Source of the DNA: a virus
Reading direction: 5' to 3' (one strand)
Length of the DNA stretch: 35,566 nt
Virus record (IMG/VR): IMGVR_UViG_3300034104_000403
Span: 1-35,566 of that record
Part shown: one piece after another, positions 6,978 to 15,720 of the stretch
Layout of the letters: every line of letters starts with the position of its first letter
Position numbering within the stretch: the first letter of the stretch is position 1
The notes under the pieces: generated by a model
Told to the model about the DNA's origin: nothing
Databases searched by the model: none
The model's input: only the letters and a program-made list of their open reading frames with translations
Position numbers and translations under genes: made by a program

Positions 6978-8593
6978 TATGGTTGAATATTACCGATTAA
7001 ATACCATTCATTTGTATCTCTTTTGATTAAAGTAGCACCTGTGTATTGGTCGCCAATACGTGTACTAAAATCTTTGCTTCTAAATGTTACACCACTTGCA
7101 GCTACGATTGTAGTATTACCTGCTCCGTATTGCATTACAGTAATTTCAGTTCCAATAGGAAAAGCAACGCTTGAATTATTAGGTACTGTAACTGTGTTAG
7201 CACTACCTACATTCATATCAATAATCTTACTTGCATCACTTAATACTAAAGTATAACTTGATGTTTGAGAATTGTAAACATTATAATTTGTTAATAAATT
7301 ATTTACGGTAAGTGTTCCACTAATTGTGCCACCACTTAAAGGCAGGTAAGTGCTTGATGCAGTTGATATAGTCAAATATGTACTTGCAGCAGATGATGTA
7401 GTTAAATATGTACTATTGTCATAGCTTATTGAAGTACCTGAAGCCTTTACAAATCCTGTTCCATTTAATTGTGGCTGACCACCTAATCCTGCTAAAGTTT
7501 GGTCTCCTGTGTTTGTGCCACTTGATGACCCACTAAAGTTTGCAGCACTTAAATTGTTAGGGAATGAAGTATTACCTGAACTATCTAAAAGTGTTGCAGT
7601 TCTTACAAGTGTACTAAATACACCTGTATATTGTCTTACATAAATAGGTTCTGTACCATCATCTGCAGTCGCTATTTCAGCATACCCTGAATTTGTACCT
7701 GTACCACCAACTAATATTCTAAATTGGTCATTATCTGCCATATTACCTCTAACTAATTCAGCAGTAGTTGTACCTGAAACTGTTCTGCTTACTGCAGCAG
7801 CCGTACCACTTGAGGTAATAAAGCCATCAGGGTTAGTTGAATTATATGGAGTAAATCCTAATGCATTTTGTTTATTATTAAAAGTAGTCCAATCTGTACT
7901 AGAAAGATATCCATTTTGACTACCTGAAGCTAAATTAACAGTAAAAGTTAAAGAACCATTAACAGGCGCACCTGAACCTGTAATAACCAATACACTTGTA
8001 GGTGATGAACTAACACTACCTAAAGTGAATGTACCTGCTTTAGCATCTAATTGTGTTTGAATATTTGAAGTAACACCATTTAAATATGAAAGCTCTGTTG
8101 CAGTTGTAATACTAGCAACTAACTGACCTGTACTACCTGTATTAACTGCCCTATTAGCAGTTAAAGAAATTGCATTTTGTTTACTATTAAATGTTACCCA
8201 ATCAGTAGAACTTAAAAAACCACTTGTAGTAGCATTAGATTGTGCAATAGAAATTGCATTTGATGCTATTGATAAAGGTGCAGATGCACTTGTAATTCTA
8301 TTAGTATATGAAGTATCCCATTCCGCTTGTTTAGCCGTTGTTGGGATAGAATACCCTGCAGTTAAAGTAACCGCCAAAGTACCACTTGTTGTAATTGGTG
8401 AACCTGTTACAGTTAATCCTGTTGGTACAGTCATAGCAACACTAGACACCCCACCTACAGAACCAAATAAACTTGCAATCTGATTTAATGTAATCTTTTT
8501 TAATTGCCCTGTTGCAGCATCACCAACTACTGTTAAATCAAATATTGAAGGTGAAAGGTTAGTTCCTAATTCGTTTATTTTTTTACTTTGCAT
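6977..8593 (-). CDS. Tail fibre or tail spike-like protein (538 aa)
   Basis: The 538-residue protein begins MQSKKINELG and continues with repeated fibre-type elements, for example two copies of a SSTDW.TFN.KQNA segment. The long fibre has a related SADWSNFNTAYN element, so the two probably share ancestry in their shafts. The C-terminal 100 residues (YTLVLSDASKIIDMNVG to DTNEWYLIGNIQP) look like a beta-rich tip domain often found at the end of phage fibres. Composition is Thr/Ser/Gly-rich without Cys-rich or membrane parts. Confidence 0.8.
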   Translation of the reverse strand: MQSKKINELGTNLSPSIFDLTVVGDAATGQLKKITLNQIASLFGSVGGVSSVAMTVPTGLTVTGSPITTSGTLAVTLTAGYSIPTTAKQAEWDTSYTNRITSASAPLSIASNAISIAQSNATTSGFLSSTDWVTFNSKQNAISLTANRAVNTGSTGQLVASITTATELSYLNGVTSNIQTQLDAKAGTFTLGSVSSSPTSVLVITGSGAPVNGSLTFTVNLASGSQNGYLSSTDWTTFNNKQNALGFTPYNSTNPDGFITSSGTAAAVSRTVSGTTTAELVRGNMADNDQFRILVGGTGTNSGYAEIATADDGTEPIYVRQYTGVFSTLVRTATLLDSSGNTSFPNNLSAANFSGSSSGTNTGDQTLAGLGGQPQLNGTGFVKASGTSISYDNSTYLTTSSAASTYLTISTASSTYLPLSGGTISGTLTVNNLLTNYNVYNSQTSSYTLVLSDASKIIDMNVGSANTVTVPNNSSVAFPIGTEITVMQYGAGNTTIVAASGVTFRSKDFSTRIGDQYTGATLIKRDTNEWYLIGNIQP

Positions 8594-8594
8594 A

Positions 8595-9017
8595 TTATGG
8601 TATTTGACAGGTATCGTTTAATGAAGATAATGTTAATGAAAAGTCTATTTTAACACCTGCTAAATAATCAGGGTCTGATTCCGTATAAAAAGAAACAGTC
8701 ATATTATCACTAGCAATCCAATTATAAATAGGGTCTCTTAATTCAGCAACCAAATCTTGACCTATTAAAGTCATATCACTTAATACCTCTGTTTCGTTTG
8801 TTTCTTCCATTAACATTCTATCCATTACATAGATAGAAAAATTATATTGTATTTGTTTAGCTAGTATTTGAGCATCAATTAAAGTAAAGAACATAGCAGG
8901 ATAAGTAACTTCGCCATTACTTAATCTTTCCCATACATCCCCAAAATACACGAACTTAATTTGCTCGTGATTGTTTGCGAATGTTGTTATTGTTTTTACT
9001 ATTTGATTTAATGTCAT
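8595..9017 (-). CDS. Putative neck or tail-terminator protein
   Basis: The 140-residue protein starts MTLNQIVKTI and ends CQIP, with YPAMFFTLIDAQ, FSIYVMDRM and EVLSDMTLIGQDLVAEL in the middle. I know this pattern from a family of Bacteroidota phage proteins found beside DUF6712-like connector genes. Length and position fit a tail-terminator or head-tail joining protein. It follows the connector gene by 68 bases and precedes the fibres. Confidence 0.65.
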   Translation of the reverse strand: MTLNQIVKTITTFANNHEQIKFVYFGDVWERLSNGEVTYPAMFFTLIDAQILAKQIQYNFSIYVMDRMLMEETNETEVLSDMTLIGQDLVAELRDPIYNWIASDNMTVSFYTESDPDYLAGVKIDFSLTLSSLNDTCQIP

Positions 9018-9084
9018 TCTTTTTTGTTTTTTCTAAATAAACTTTTAGCTTATTTTGATTTTTAATATTTGCTTCTTTGCTCAT
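8956..9084 (-). CDS. Possible small basic peptide gene (42 aa)
   Basis: ATG at 9084-9082 opens a 42-codon frame, MSKEANIKNQNKLKVYLE onward, ending with TAA at 8956-8958. Its first half fills the otherwise unexplained gap between the connector gene and the 140-residue gene, and its second half overlaps the latter in another frame. It is very rich in Lys and Asn, which also arises by chance in AT-rich DNA, so the evidence for expression is weak. Confidence 0.3.
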   Translation of the reverse strand: MSKEANIKNQNKLKVYLEKTKKNDIKSNSKNNNNIRKQSRAN

Positions 9085-9085
9085 A

Positions 9086-9661
9086 TTAGCAGCCTATTTT
9101 ACCTTGATATTTTTTTGATAAAGGTTTTTTATCCCAACAAGCACAATCATCTTCTAAATAAAGTGATGTTGTATAACCTTCTAAATCAGGAATTATTGTA
9201 TCTATACCACTTGTAAAGTTTAAATATTCAGGGAACATTGTGTTGTTCTGTCTTAAATATTTAATCAATCTTTGTTTATAAAATTCTGCTCTAGTTCTGT
9301 ATCTGTTTGCCACATCAATCATATCCTGCATTGATGGGTTTTCTTGATTATCCCCACCTTTGCGAAGCAATCCTTTGTTATAAAACTGATATGATAACCC
9401 CATTGGCAATTCACTCATAACATAATAGATAAGGCAATCAGTAACATAGTTATCTAATAAACCTTGTTCATCCATATTTAAGGTGCAGTTATTAACTCCA
9501 TCTTGTAATCTGTTATATAATGTACTGCCCAATGCAGGTAAAATATACATATCCTGTGCAGTCTTAATTTCAGGTAAAACTAATTTTTCATCCACATTTG
9601 CGTGTAGACCTGTTCTATCTTTAATACTCTGTACCGATATGAATAATGTATTTAATGACAT
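9086..9661 (-). CDS. Head-tail connector protein, DUF6712-like
   Basis: The 191-residue protein has LPEIKTAQDMYILPALGSTLYNRL near residues 28-51, the characteristic start of a Bacteroidota phage family I recall as DUF6712. It continues with helical segments and a C-terminal CACWDKKPLSKKYQ. It follows the portal gene by four bases. Helical proteins of this size after the portal usually form the connector ring. The exact ring position is inferred. Confidence 0.72.
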   Translation of the reverse strand: MSLNTLFISVQSIKDRTGLHANVDEKLVLPEIKTAQDMYILPALGSTLYNRLQDGVNNCTLNMDEQGLLDNYVTDCLIYYVMSELPMGLSYQFYNKGLLRKGGDNQENPSMQDMIDVANRYRTRAEFYKQRLIKYLRQNNTMFPEYLNFTSGIDTIIPDLEGYTTSLYLEDDCACWDKKPLSKKYQGKIGC

Positions 9662-9665
9662 CTTA

Positions 9666-11648
9666 TTATTTTTTTCTTGTAACTATGTTTGTTTTCCACT
9701 CGTGTCTGCAAGATTCACTATGTTCACCGCTAGGCATTGTCCACCAACCACCTGCTCTATCCCAAACAGAGTATCCTAATCTTGCTGAAATTTGTTCTAT
9801 GTCGCTTCTACTATATAGCTTTTTTGCTCTTATTAATTCTTTACAAAATGGTCTGCTATTTGATAAATCAGAATCATTAAATCCTGATTTCCAATCATAG
9901 GAATAACGCACTAAAATTTCAGTAGTCTGTGGTTTTACATTACCAACTGTCTTGCTTAATGGTTGCACCAACTCCCTAGAAATAATGATGTTGCTATTTA
10001 TTCCCTTTCCTATTTTTTCTTCGCTAACCTTTAATATCTTTCTATCTTCTAGGTCTTTTAAAATAGTATTAATTGTATCTACGCTTTCATCTAAAACCTC
10101 TGCTAATACTTCAGGTGTAATATCTTTTTGCTTTGCAATTTGGTCTAGAATGTCAGATTCTAATTGGTTCACATCTGCGAACATATGAAAATCTGATTCT
10201 TCGCTAAAACGCTTTTTAGATTTCCAAATATTATATGCATCTTGACTTTCTCCAAATTCGTAAAATACACTAAAATCTTGCGCTGCAAATTCAGCATCTA
10301 ATTCTGCACCTAACCATAGATTTACTTCTTCATCACTTAAAGCATATCCTGTTTTAAGCATTGCAGTAGCTTGTTCTCTGTTGATTTTCCCTTTAGAAAA
10401 TTCACGAATAATGCGCTGCATATTCTGCCATTCACGACCTTTTAAACCTTTGATATGTTCATTAACTGACAATTCCTGTACAGGTGCAGCAGCATCAGCA
10501 ACAGGTGCGTATTTAGTCATATCAATACCAATCTTTTCTAGTATCCATTCTTTAGGTGCATTAGCTGCTATTGTAGCTTCACTAAATTCAATACCTATTG
10601 GTTCTGTAGGGATAATTTTAATTTCACTTGTTACCCCTTTTAATTTAGCTAACATATTAAAGATACTTTCTAAATGCATTTGTTTAGCATTCACATAAGT
10701 GTTCTTAAATATTTCATAGCCATCACGCATTTCTGTTCTAGTGCCTAACTTACCTGCTTCAGCAATACCCATAATTGAAGGGGTAGTTACCTGATGCCCA
10801 CTAAAAATATTAGTCTGAATCAATTCATCTATCTTACCAAAGTCTTCTTTTGTTAAATCACTTGTACCTAAATCATCAATAACAGGCTTTCTAGATATGT
10901 CATTAACAAAGGCAATCATATACTTTTTGCCATCTGCACCGCTATATGTCTTTCTAATTCTATTGTCTACATTGCGTTTTTCTTCATCATTAGGCTCACC
11001 ATTTGGTAAGGTAATAAGTTTACTAGCAGAAAACCCTGTCTGTGCATTTCCTAAGATATGCTTAGATACCTCAATGTCAGATTCAATATAGTTTAATGCA
11101 GCAAAGTATGAAGGCAATCCATAGATACCAATGTTAGGTCTGTATTCCTTAACATATAAAATCTGCTTACCTGTTGGTAGCTTAGGATTAAATGCAGCAA
11201 TCACTTCAGGCTTTACCTTGTTATCCTTCCAATCTTCTTTATACCAATACTGCGTATTATCTTTATTTGTGCGCATCTTTGTATAATCACAATGCCAAAT
11301 CTCTGCAAGATTACCTGATAAATCCCAAATGATTTCTAAAAATGAACCACCAAAAATTTCAATATCCAATGATACCTTTCTAGTTAAATCATTTAAAGAT
11401 TCAACTCTATTTGCCTTGTCTATGAATGCTTGTGCATCAGGCTGACCTGACCAACCATTACCTGTAATATAATGTACCTTACTTTTAATAATGGCACTAT
11501 GCTTAGAAGACTTATTATATAAATCTACTATGTATTCAGGATAGTCATTATTTTCGCCATATTTAATGTACCCACCATCAATACCTTTTTTTTCTTTGAA
11601 TTCAGGTTGTCTAGCTTCTGCGAATGTTAATACTCTTAAATCTATCAT
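9666..11648 (-). CDS. Portal protein with a C-terminal winged-helix region and a Cys/His module
   Basis: The 660-residue protein begins as a phage portal. It has the clip/stem-like pattern KHSAIIKSKVHYITGNG and FGGSFLEIIWD, and a central KLGTRTEMRDGYEIFKNTYV helix; the portal part extends to roughly residue 380. After it come a linker rich in Glu/Ala, a segment resembling a winged helix (about 487-545, ILDQIAKQKDITPEVLAEVL onward) and a final 80-residue module with SRPFC near its start and CRHEWK near its end. The last module resembles the C-terminus of Mu gpF-like minor head proteins. The protein is about 200 residues longer than ordinary portals, so portal and minor head functions may be fused. 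It overlaps the 125-residue gene by four bases. Confidence 0.8.
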   Translation of the reverse strand: MIDLRVLTFAEARQPEFKEKKGIDGGYIKYGENNDYPEYIVDLYNKSSKHSAIIKSKVHYITGNGWSGQPDAQAFIDKANRVESLNDLTRKVSLDIEIFGGSFLEIIWDLSGNLAEIWHCDYTKMRTNKDNTQYWYKEDWKDNKVKPEVIAAFNPKLPTGKQILYVKEYRPNIGIYGLPSYFAALNYIESDIEVSKHILGNAQTGFSASKLITLPNGEPNDEEKRNVDNRIRKTYSGADGKKYMIAFVNDISRKPVIDDLGTSDLTKEDFGKIDELIQTNIFSGHQVTTPSIMGIAEAGKLGTRTEMRDGYEIFKNTYVNAKQMHLESIFNMLAKLKGVTSEIKIIPTEPIGIEFSEATIAANAPKEWILEKIGIDMTKYAPVADAAAPVQELSVNEHIKGLKGREWQNMQRIIREFSKGKINREQATAMLKTGYALSDEEVNLWLGAELDAEFAAQDFSVFYEFGESQDAYNIWKSKKRFSEESDFHMFADVNQLESDILDQIAKQKDITPEVLAEVLDESVDTINTILKDLEDRKILKVSEEKIGKGINSNIIISRELVQPLSKTVGNVKPQTTEILVRYSYDWKSGFNDSDLSNSRPFCKELIRAKKLYSRSDIEQISARLGYSVWDRAGGWWTMPSGEHSESCRHEWKTNIVTRKK

Positions 11649-12022
11649 TGTCTAATTGTATAAGTGTCTGTTGTTGTATATTGGTTATATGTCAAGGTAG
11701 AACCTGAAAGCCACATAATCCCTGTTTCTAGCTTGTTTAAGCCTGTAATATCTAAATTGGTAGTACTTGCTTGTTCGTATATTTCATAGGTGTACTGACC
11801 TTCTAATGCGTTTTTAAACTTAGTATTTGTAACTATGCTAAACTGATTAAATCTGTCTTTGTATAAACTTGTATCTGCTGCGTTTAATACTACGAATTTA
11901 ATGACATTATTACTACTCCTATTCGTGAACACAAATAAATAATTAGGGTTAGTCAATAACTGCTTTTCAGTTAATGTCATAACAATAGTATTAGTTTCGC
12001 CTTTAGTTAAATGTATCATCAA
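11645..12022 (-). CDS. Conserved-type Bacteroidota phage virion protein (125 aa)
   Basis: The 125-residue protein has LTKGETNTIVMTLTEKQLL at the start and YTYEIYEQAS....LETGIMWLSG in the second half. I know this type from Bacteroidota phages, where it often lies near portal or fibre genes, but no function is established. It is beta-rich and might be an Ig-like decoration or connector protein. It is the first gene after the terminator at 12126-12156, so a separate transcription start may exist in 12023-12125. ATGATG at 12022 leaves the exact start open by one codon. Confidence 0.6.
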   Translation of the reverse strand: MMIHLTKGETNTIVMTLTEKQLLTNPNYLFVFTNRSSNNVIKFVVLNAADTSLYKDRFNQFSIVTNTKFKNALEGQYTYEIYEQASTTNLDITGLNKLETGIMWLSGSTLTYNQYTTTDTYTIRQ

Positions 12023-12075
12023 TTATAAATAGCAATTATATAAATATTTACAAAATGAATCAGTAAAGGTAAAAC

Positions 12076-12104
12076 TTGACTTATGTTGTAATAAAGTAAG
12101 TCAA
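12076..12104. repeat. Inverted repeat TTGACTTA / TAAGTCAA downstream of the terminator
   Basis: TTGACTTA (12076-12083) and TAAGTCAA (12097-12104) form a perfect 8-bp inverted repeat with a 13-bp spacer. It is in the non-coding gap between the terminator and the 125-residue gene (start 12022). It looks like an operator or the control site of a second late promoter; no TAnnTTTG element is evident. Confidence 0.5.
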
Positions 12105-12125
12105 TAACTTTACTTTTTGGCACAT

Positions 12126-12156
12126 AAAAAACCCCCACCTTGTTTAAGGGTAGGGG
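12126..12156 (-). terminator. Rho-independent terminator after the tail tube gene
   Basis: The minus-strand RNA folds CCCCUACCCUU-AAAC-AAGGUGGGGG with one bulge and one G-U pair, followed by six U residues (12131-12126). It lies 27 bases after the tail tube stop. It would cap a transcript carrying capsid and tail tube, or lower expression of the portal genes that follow. Confidence 0.85.
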
Positions 12157-12182
12157 AACTAAACTATGAAAAACTACAAACT

Positions 12183-12701
12183 TTATCCTGCAGTTGTAAG
12201 AGCAGCAGCAACTGTGCTATTTACTTCAGGTGCTAATGCAGGTTCTGCACCTGTAAAAGTCAAAGTGTAACCACTTCTATCACCTTCAGCAGTACCTGAT
12301 GTTGCATTTCCTGCAGTCAAATCTAATGCTCTAGTTTTACCTAAGTAGAAAAACTTACCATTATTATCTTTTGCAACTGCTACAAGTCTATTCTGTGCCA
12401 ATAACAAGATTTCATTTCTTGTATTTGCTTGTAGCTTATTTAAAATTATTGTTAATTCAGGTGTGAAAAACAAAGTACCATTTTGAACATTTGATGCTAC
12501 ATTCTCTGTAAACATAGATGTTCCTTTTGTTAATTCGTATTTATAGAATCTTTTACCTGCAGCCTTTGTTAAAGCAGTAATTACACCACTAGCTTCGGTA
12601 GTAGAAGTTACATCTGAACTTGCAATAAAATAAACTTCCGTAATACCACCTAGTGAATCACGGCAATCTAAGGTATATCCTTGTGTTAATGCGCACGGCA
12701 T
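12183..12701 (-). CDS. Probable major tail tube protein
   Basis: The 172-residue protein starts MPCALTQGYTLDCRDSLGG, then ITEVYFIASS, a pattern I know from Bacteroidota phage tail tube proteins. Later come LTIILNKLQANTRNEILLLA and an Ala/Thr-rich end. Length is typical for tail tube subunits. It lies right after the capsid gene and ahead of a strong terminator, which fits a high-copy structural product. Two internal Cys residues near the N-terminus are typical of this group. Confidence 0.65.
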   Translation of the reverse strand: MPCALTQGYTLDCRDSLGGITEVYFIASSDVTSTTEASGVITALTKAAGKRFYKYELTKGTSMFTENVASNVQNGTLFFTPELTIILNKLQANTRNEILLLAQNRLVAVAKDNNGKFFYLGKTRALDLTAGNATSGTAEGDRSGYTLTFTGAEPALAPEVNSTVAAALTTAG

Positions 12702-12758
12702 ATTGTATTATTTTATTGTTTTAAAAAATGGGGAGTATATTTCAACTCCCCTTTATAA

Positions 12759-13709
12759 TTAGATAGTTACCTTTACGATTTCATCAGGGAATGCAACGTT
12801 CACACCCATTTTGAATTCTGCAGCAAATCTTACTTCATCAGCTTCTTTAGCAAAGAAGATTTCAAATTTTTCTTCTTCGTTCAATAAGTCTGTACCTAAG
12901 AACAAGTTGCTTAATCTCATTGCATAAACATCGTTTGTACCATTAAGACCTTGTAAAGCTACTACTTTAATTGAAGTACCCGGAAGTACGAATTCAGAAT
13001 CTGCCTTACCATCAAATGCATAGTTGAACATATTAGCGTTCTTCAATGCAATAGTGTAAGTTCTGAAAGTATCCATACCACAAACGATAACCATATCTTC
13101 TGCAGCTACTACTTTAGCAGGAATTGCTCTGTATACACCATCAAATAAAGAAATTACGTTAGAAGCATTGATAGCTGTTAAAGGCGCACCTGAAATAAAT
13201 CCTGATACGTTTGCATCAACAACACCTGAAGCAGCACCAATCAATTTGATTAAACCATCAAACTTGTTTAAGTTACCGTTTGCAGAAGCAGTATCACCCT
13301 GCCAAATTGCACTCTCTAATTGAGAAGCAATAGTCTTTGCTTTCTTGTCAGAAAATTCTTGCTCAAAAGGAATTGAATCGTACTGAGAACCTGTAGGTAA
13401 AGCCTTTTGTAAATACTTAGATTCTAATGTCTTAGGACATAAAGCCTCTTGTACTTTGATTTTACCAACTGTTACAGTTCTTTGTGTGAAAGAAGTTGTA
13501 CCTGATGCGTTCCAACCGCAAGTACCACCTGCTTGAAAGAATGCATCTGTATCCATAATGTTGATAGTCTCTGCAGACTTTACACCAACCATTACGTTAC
13601 CTGCGCTTTTAATTAAAGCTGCAGTTTTTGCGCCTAATACTGAAGAAGTAACTAATTGTGCTTCGTTCTCTTTTGTATAGTTCGCTAATGTGCTTACTGA
13701 AAATGCCAT
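12759..13709 (-). CDS. Major capsid protein (HK97-fold type)
   Basis: The 316-residue protein follows a scaffold-like gene and precedes the tail tube gene. It has no membrane segment. It contains GSQYDSIPFEQEFSDKKAKTIASQLE, then FDGLIKLI, VISLFDGVYRAIPAKVV and MVIVCGMDTFRTY, a layout typical of HK97-fold capsid proteins: long helix, P domain, then an A-domain strand. Codon choice is conservative and similar to the tail tube gene. The identification rests on architecture and position, without an alignment. Confidence 0.82.
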   Translation of the reverse strand: MAFSVSTLANYTKENEAQLVTSSVLGAKTAALIKSAGNVMVGVKSAETINIMDTDAFFQAGGTCGWNASGTTSFTQRTVTVGKIKVQEALCPKTLESKYLQKALPTGSQYDSIPFEQEFSDKKAKTIASQLESAIWQGDTASANGNLNKFDGLIKLIGAASGVVDANVSGFISGAPLTAINASNVISLFDGVYRAIPAKVVAAEDMVIVCGMDTFRTYTIALKNANMFNYAFDGKADSEFVLPGTSIKVVALQGLNGTNDVYAMRLSNLFLGTDLLNEEEKFEIFFAKEADEVRFAAEFKMGVNVAFPDEIVKVTI

Positions 13710-13720
13710 TGTTTATTAAT

Positions 13721-14326
13721 TTATTTGTTTAAAATTGCGTTTCTATATTTCTCTAATCTTTCGTACTTGCTATCATTAGTAGTTACGTATGATTGAAATG
13801 CGTTTGCTGCTTTTTGAGTAGGCTCTGCAGTTGGGGTGTTTGAAAGTGCTTCTACTAATTCAGCTACTTGTGCAAAACCTTGTTTTACTTTGCTCTCTAA
13901 TTCAGCAATTTTTGCTTCTAATTGACTTTTTTGCTCTGCAAATTCTGCCTTTAATTCTTCAGCCATTGCAGTTGTGTCTTGTGCAGGAGGAATTGGTGCA
14001 GCAGGTGCAACAGGTTCTACTTCTACAACATCAGACTTAGGTGATTCAATTTCTACGATTGCGCCTAATTCATCAACTACAATAGATGTACCATCCATTA
14101 ATTGATGCTCACCTGCAGGAGCAGGAGTACCATCAGCCATTTGTACCATACCACCGATTTCTAAAGCAGATATCATAACTTTCGTTCCATCTACTAAAGA
14201 ATATTCAGCCATTTCTACCTTTGTAACTTCAGGTGCAACAGGTGCAACAGGAGCAACAGGCTCAACAACTTGTGGCATATCTTCAAATAATGCTCTTATT
14301 TGTTGTAATGCTTCTTTTGGATTCAT
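13721..14326 (-). CDS. Scaffold-like protein upstream of the capsid gene
   Basis: The 201-residue protein has Pro/Val/Ala-rich linkers (VAPVAPVAPEV and VAPAAPIPPAQ) around a compact segment with two DGT motifs (LVDGTKVM and LMDGTSIV, residues about 40-95). A coiled coil follows, near 125-165 (EELKAEFAEQKSQLEAKIAE). Its position 11 bases before the capsid gene and its helical, low-complexity make-up fit a scaffolding protein that the prohead protease removes. The plus-strand island starts just upstream of its ATG, so it either has its own promoter or depends on read-through. Confidence 0.7.
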   Translation of the reverse strand: MNPKEALQQIRALFEDMPQVVEPVAPVAPVAPEVTKVEMAEYSLVDGTKVMISALEIGGMVQMADGTPAPAGEHQLMDGTSIVVDELGAIVEIESPKSDVVEVEPVAPAAPIPPAQDTTAMAEELKAEFAEQKSQLEAKIAELESKVKQGFAQVAELVEALSNTPTAEPTQKAANAFQSYVTTNDSKYERLEKYRNAILNK

Positions 14327-14370
14327 AAATATTTTAATATAAATATTAAATATGTGGATATGTTATCACT

Positions 14371-14461
14371 TAACCGCTTATCCTTATTATTTACCGTTCA
14401 TCATATTCTTTAAAAAAAGTCCCCAAATGTTTGGAAAGTGTACAGAACCTGTGTATATTTG
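14371..14461 (+). promoter_or_regulatory. Promoter module A: paired 12-mers plus TTG/TAnnTTTG promoter
   Basis: On the plus strand the 12-mer TTACCGTTCATC lies at 14391-14402, and a degenerate copy, TAACCGCTTATC, lies exactly 20 bp upstream at 14371-14382. Downstream are TTG at 14431-14433 and TATATTTG at 14454-14461, 20 bp apart, a full match to the Bacteroidota vegetative promoter. The gap from the proximal repeat to TTG is 28 bp. The module faces the plus-strand island; the first start codon is at 14499. The spacer shares TTGGAAAGTGTA with module C. Confidence 0.85.
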
Positions 14462-14498
14462 TTATGTCATTGAGAGAGAGCCAACAAAAACTAGAAAT

Positions 14499-14600
14499 AT
14501 GAACCACAAAATTTTGCCACCACCATTAGAAATTAAATTGTTCCTTTATTTTATAGGAGCAGCTATTATTAGTGTTTTAATCCAATTATTAATCAAATAA
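14499..14600 (+). CDS. Small single-pass membrane peptide, first gene of the plus-strand island
   Basis: The 33-residue peptide starts MNHKILPPPLEIK, then has a hydrophobic helix LFLYFIGAAIISVLIQLLI and a final Lys. The frame is open further upstream to 14352, but the promoter at 14431-14461 lies inside that stretch, so the ATG at 14499 is the sensible start. It ends nine bases before the next gene. It could be a superinfection, membrane-stress or anchoring peptide; nothing in the sequence decides. Confidence 0.6.
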   Translation: MNHKILPPPLEIKLFLYFIGAAIISVLIQLLIK

Positions 14601-14609
14601 ATATAGACT

Positions 14610-15185
14610 ATGAAAAATCTAATTGAAAAGTATGAAAGTTTAGGATTCCACCTTTCTGTAAAAAATGAACCAATGTTTGTAGGGTACTGTACTAAGAAAG
14701 TTAGTAAAGCAAGATTCCCTAAGGCTTTATTCAACTACAGATTCAGAAGTGCTGAAAGAATGGCTGAATTCTGTAAGGAATGGATTGAAAGAGTAGAAGC
14801 TAACATTAATTCTGTGAAGCAACTAAAAGAGCAAAAGAAGATTGCTCAACAGAATATGAATCACAATTTTAAAGTTGGTCAGGTTATTTACAACAGTTGG
14901 GGTTACGACCAAACTAACATTAACTTCTATCAGGTTATTGAATCTAAAGAAAAATCAATAATTTTGAGAGAAATCGCTAGTAGTTACGTTGCAGGGTCTG
15001 AAGGTTTTATGTCTGCTCGTGTTAAGCCTGTTGAAAATGCTTTTATTGGTGAACCAATCTTAAAAAAGGTTGTTGTTTCAGTTGGTTACAATGGGAATGT
15101 TAGTTACTACATTAAAGCAAAACACGGTTGCTTCTGCGAATATGCTGCGAATGAAGAAGGTGTTTACAGTAGTTGGTATGCTTAA
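14610..15185 (+). CDS. Unknown phage protein with an SWGYDQTN motif (191 aa)
   Basis: The N-terminal half (about residues 1-85) is basic and helical. The second half begins near residue 88 with FKVGQVIYNSWGYDQTNINF, followed by YQVIESKEKSIILREI. I recall this SWGYDQTN module from small phage and plasmid proteins of unknown role. The end has CFCEYAANEEGVYSSWYA. The gene is the middle one of the plus-strand island and its end overlaps or abuts the hydrolase gene. No catalytic motif or membrane segment is visible. Confidence 0.75.
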   Translation: MKNLIEKYESLGFHLSVKNEPMFVGYCTKKVSKARFPKALFNYRFRSAERMAEFCKEWIERVEANINSVKQLKEQKKIAQQNMNHNFKVGQVIYNSWGYDQTNINFYQVIESKEKSIILREIASSYVAGSEGFMSARVKPVENAFIGEPILKKVVVSVGYNGNVSYYIKAKHGCFCEYAANEEGVYSSWYA

Positions 15186-15195
15186 TCAAATTAAA

Positions 15196-15720
15196 ATGAA
15201 TAAAATAAAATATAACTCACTTGCTCTTGCTGCTGAATACCACAAGTATCAGCAGTATGGGGTTAAGCCTTACTTATACCATTTACTAAATGTATGGTAT
15301 GAAGCAGAAAAGTTCTGTAATGAAAACAATATCAAAGGAATTAAATTAGATATAATCCTGTCTGTGTGTGCATTGCACGATACTTTAGAAGATACTGCAT
15401 TAGATGAAAATAAAATCAAGCTAATACACAAAGAAGTTTTTAATAGTGTTAAGCTACTGACTAAGAAGCCACCTTTAAACAGGTACTATATTGAAATTGC
15501 TAAAAATGAAATAGCATCTATAGTTAAACTGTGTGATAGAATATGCAATGTCAGAGAATGTATTAAGAACAGAGACTACCGTAAATTAAAAAAGTATATA
15601 AATGAATCTAATAAATTCAAGATTATATACTCTAAATTTAACAAGCCATTATCTAATAAATTAGAAAGACTTTATTTAAAAGGAAAATTGATTAGTAGCT
15701 TTCGTATTCCTCTTTGCTAA
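15196..15720 (+). CDS. SpoT/MESH1-like HD-domain (p)ppGpp hydrolase
   Basis: The 174-residue protein carries the HD hydrolase pattern of small alarmone hydrolases: PYLYH (His29), ALHDTLEDT (His61, Asp62, Glu65, Asp66) and VKLCDRICN (Asp114, Asn118). All metal-binding and catalytic positions known from SpoT and MESH1 appear present, and there is no synthetase or regulatory domain. It should remove the 3' pyrophosphate from ppGpp-type nucleotides in the cytoplasm. I chose ATG 15196; ATG 15178 is possible and would overlap the upstream stop. Its 3' end overlaps the opposing 72-residue gene by 29 bases. The convergent neighbour beyond it is a head protease carrying a RelA-like domain, so it may act as an antidote, or may damp the host stringent response. 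Confidence 0.85.
   Translation: MNKIKYNSLALAAEYHKYQQYGVKPYLYHLLNVWYEAEKFCNENNIKGIKLDIILSVCALHDTLEDTALDENKIKLIHKEVFNSVKLLTKKPPLNRYYIEIAKNEIASIVKLCDRICNVRECIKNRDYRKLKKYINESNKFKIIYSKFNKPLSNKLERLYLKGKLISSFRIPLC

Noticed and set aside
12165-12270. Plus-strand frame of about 34 codons after AACTATGAAAA, resembling a signal peptide
   Set aside because: It is opposite the tail tube gene, and the related start at 22943 gives no similar protein. The shared AACTATGAAAA is better seen as the flank of two related minus-strand hairpins.
14352-14498. Longer N-terminus of the first island gene
   Set aside because: The promoter elements at 14431-14461 lie inside this stretch, so it cannot be transcribed from that promoter. 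The ATG at 14499 was chosen.
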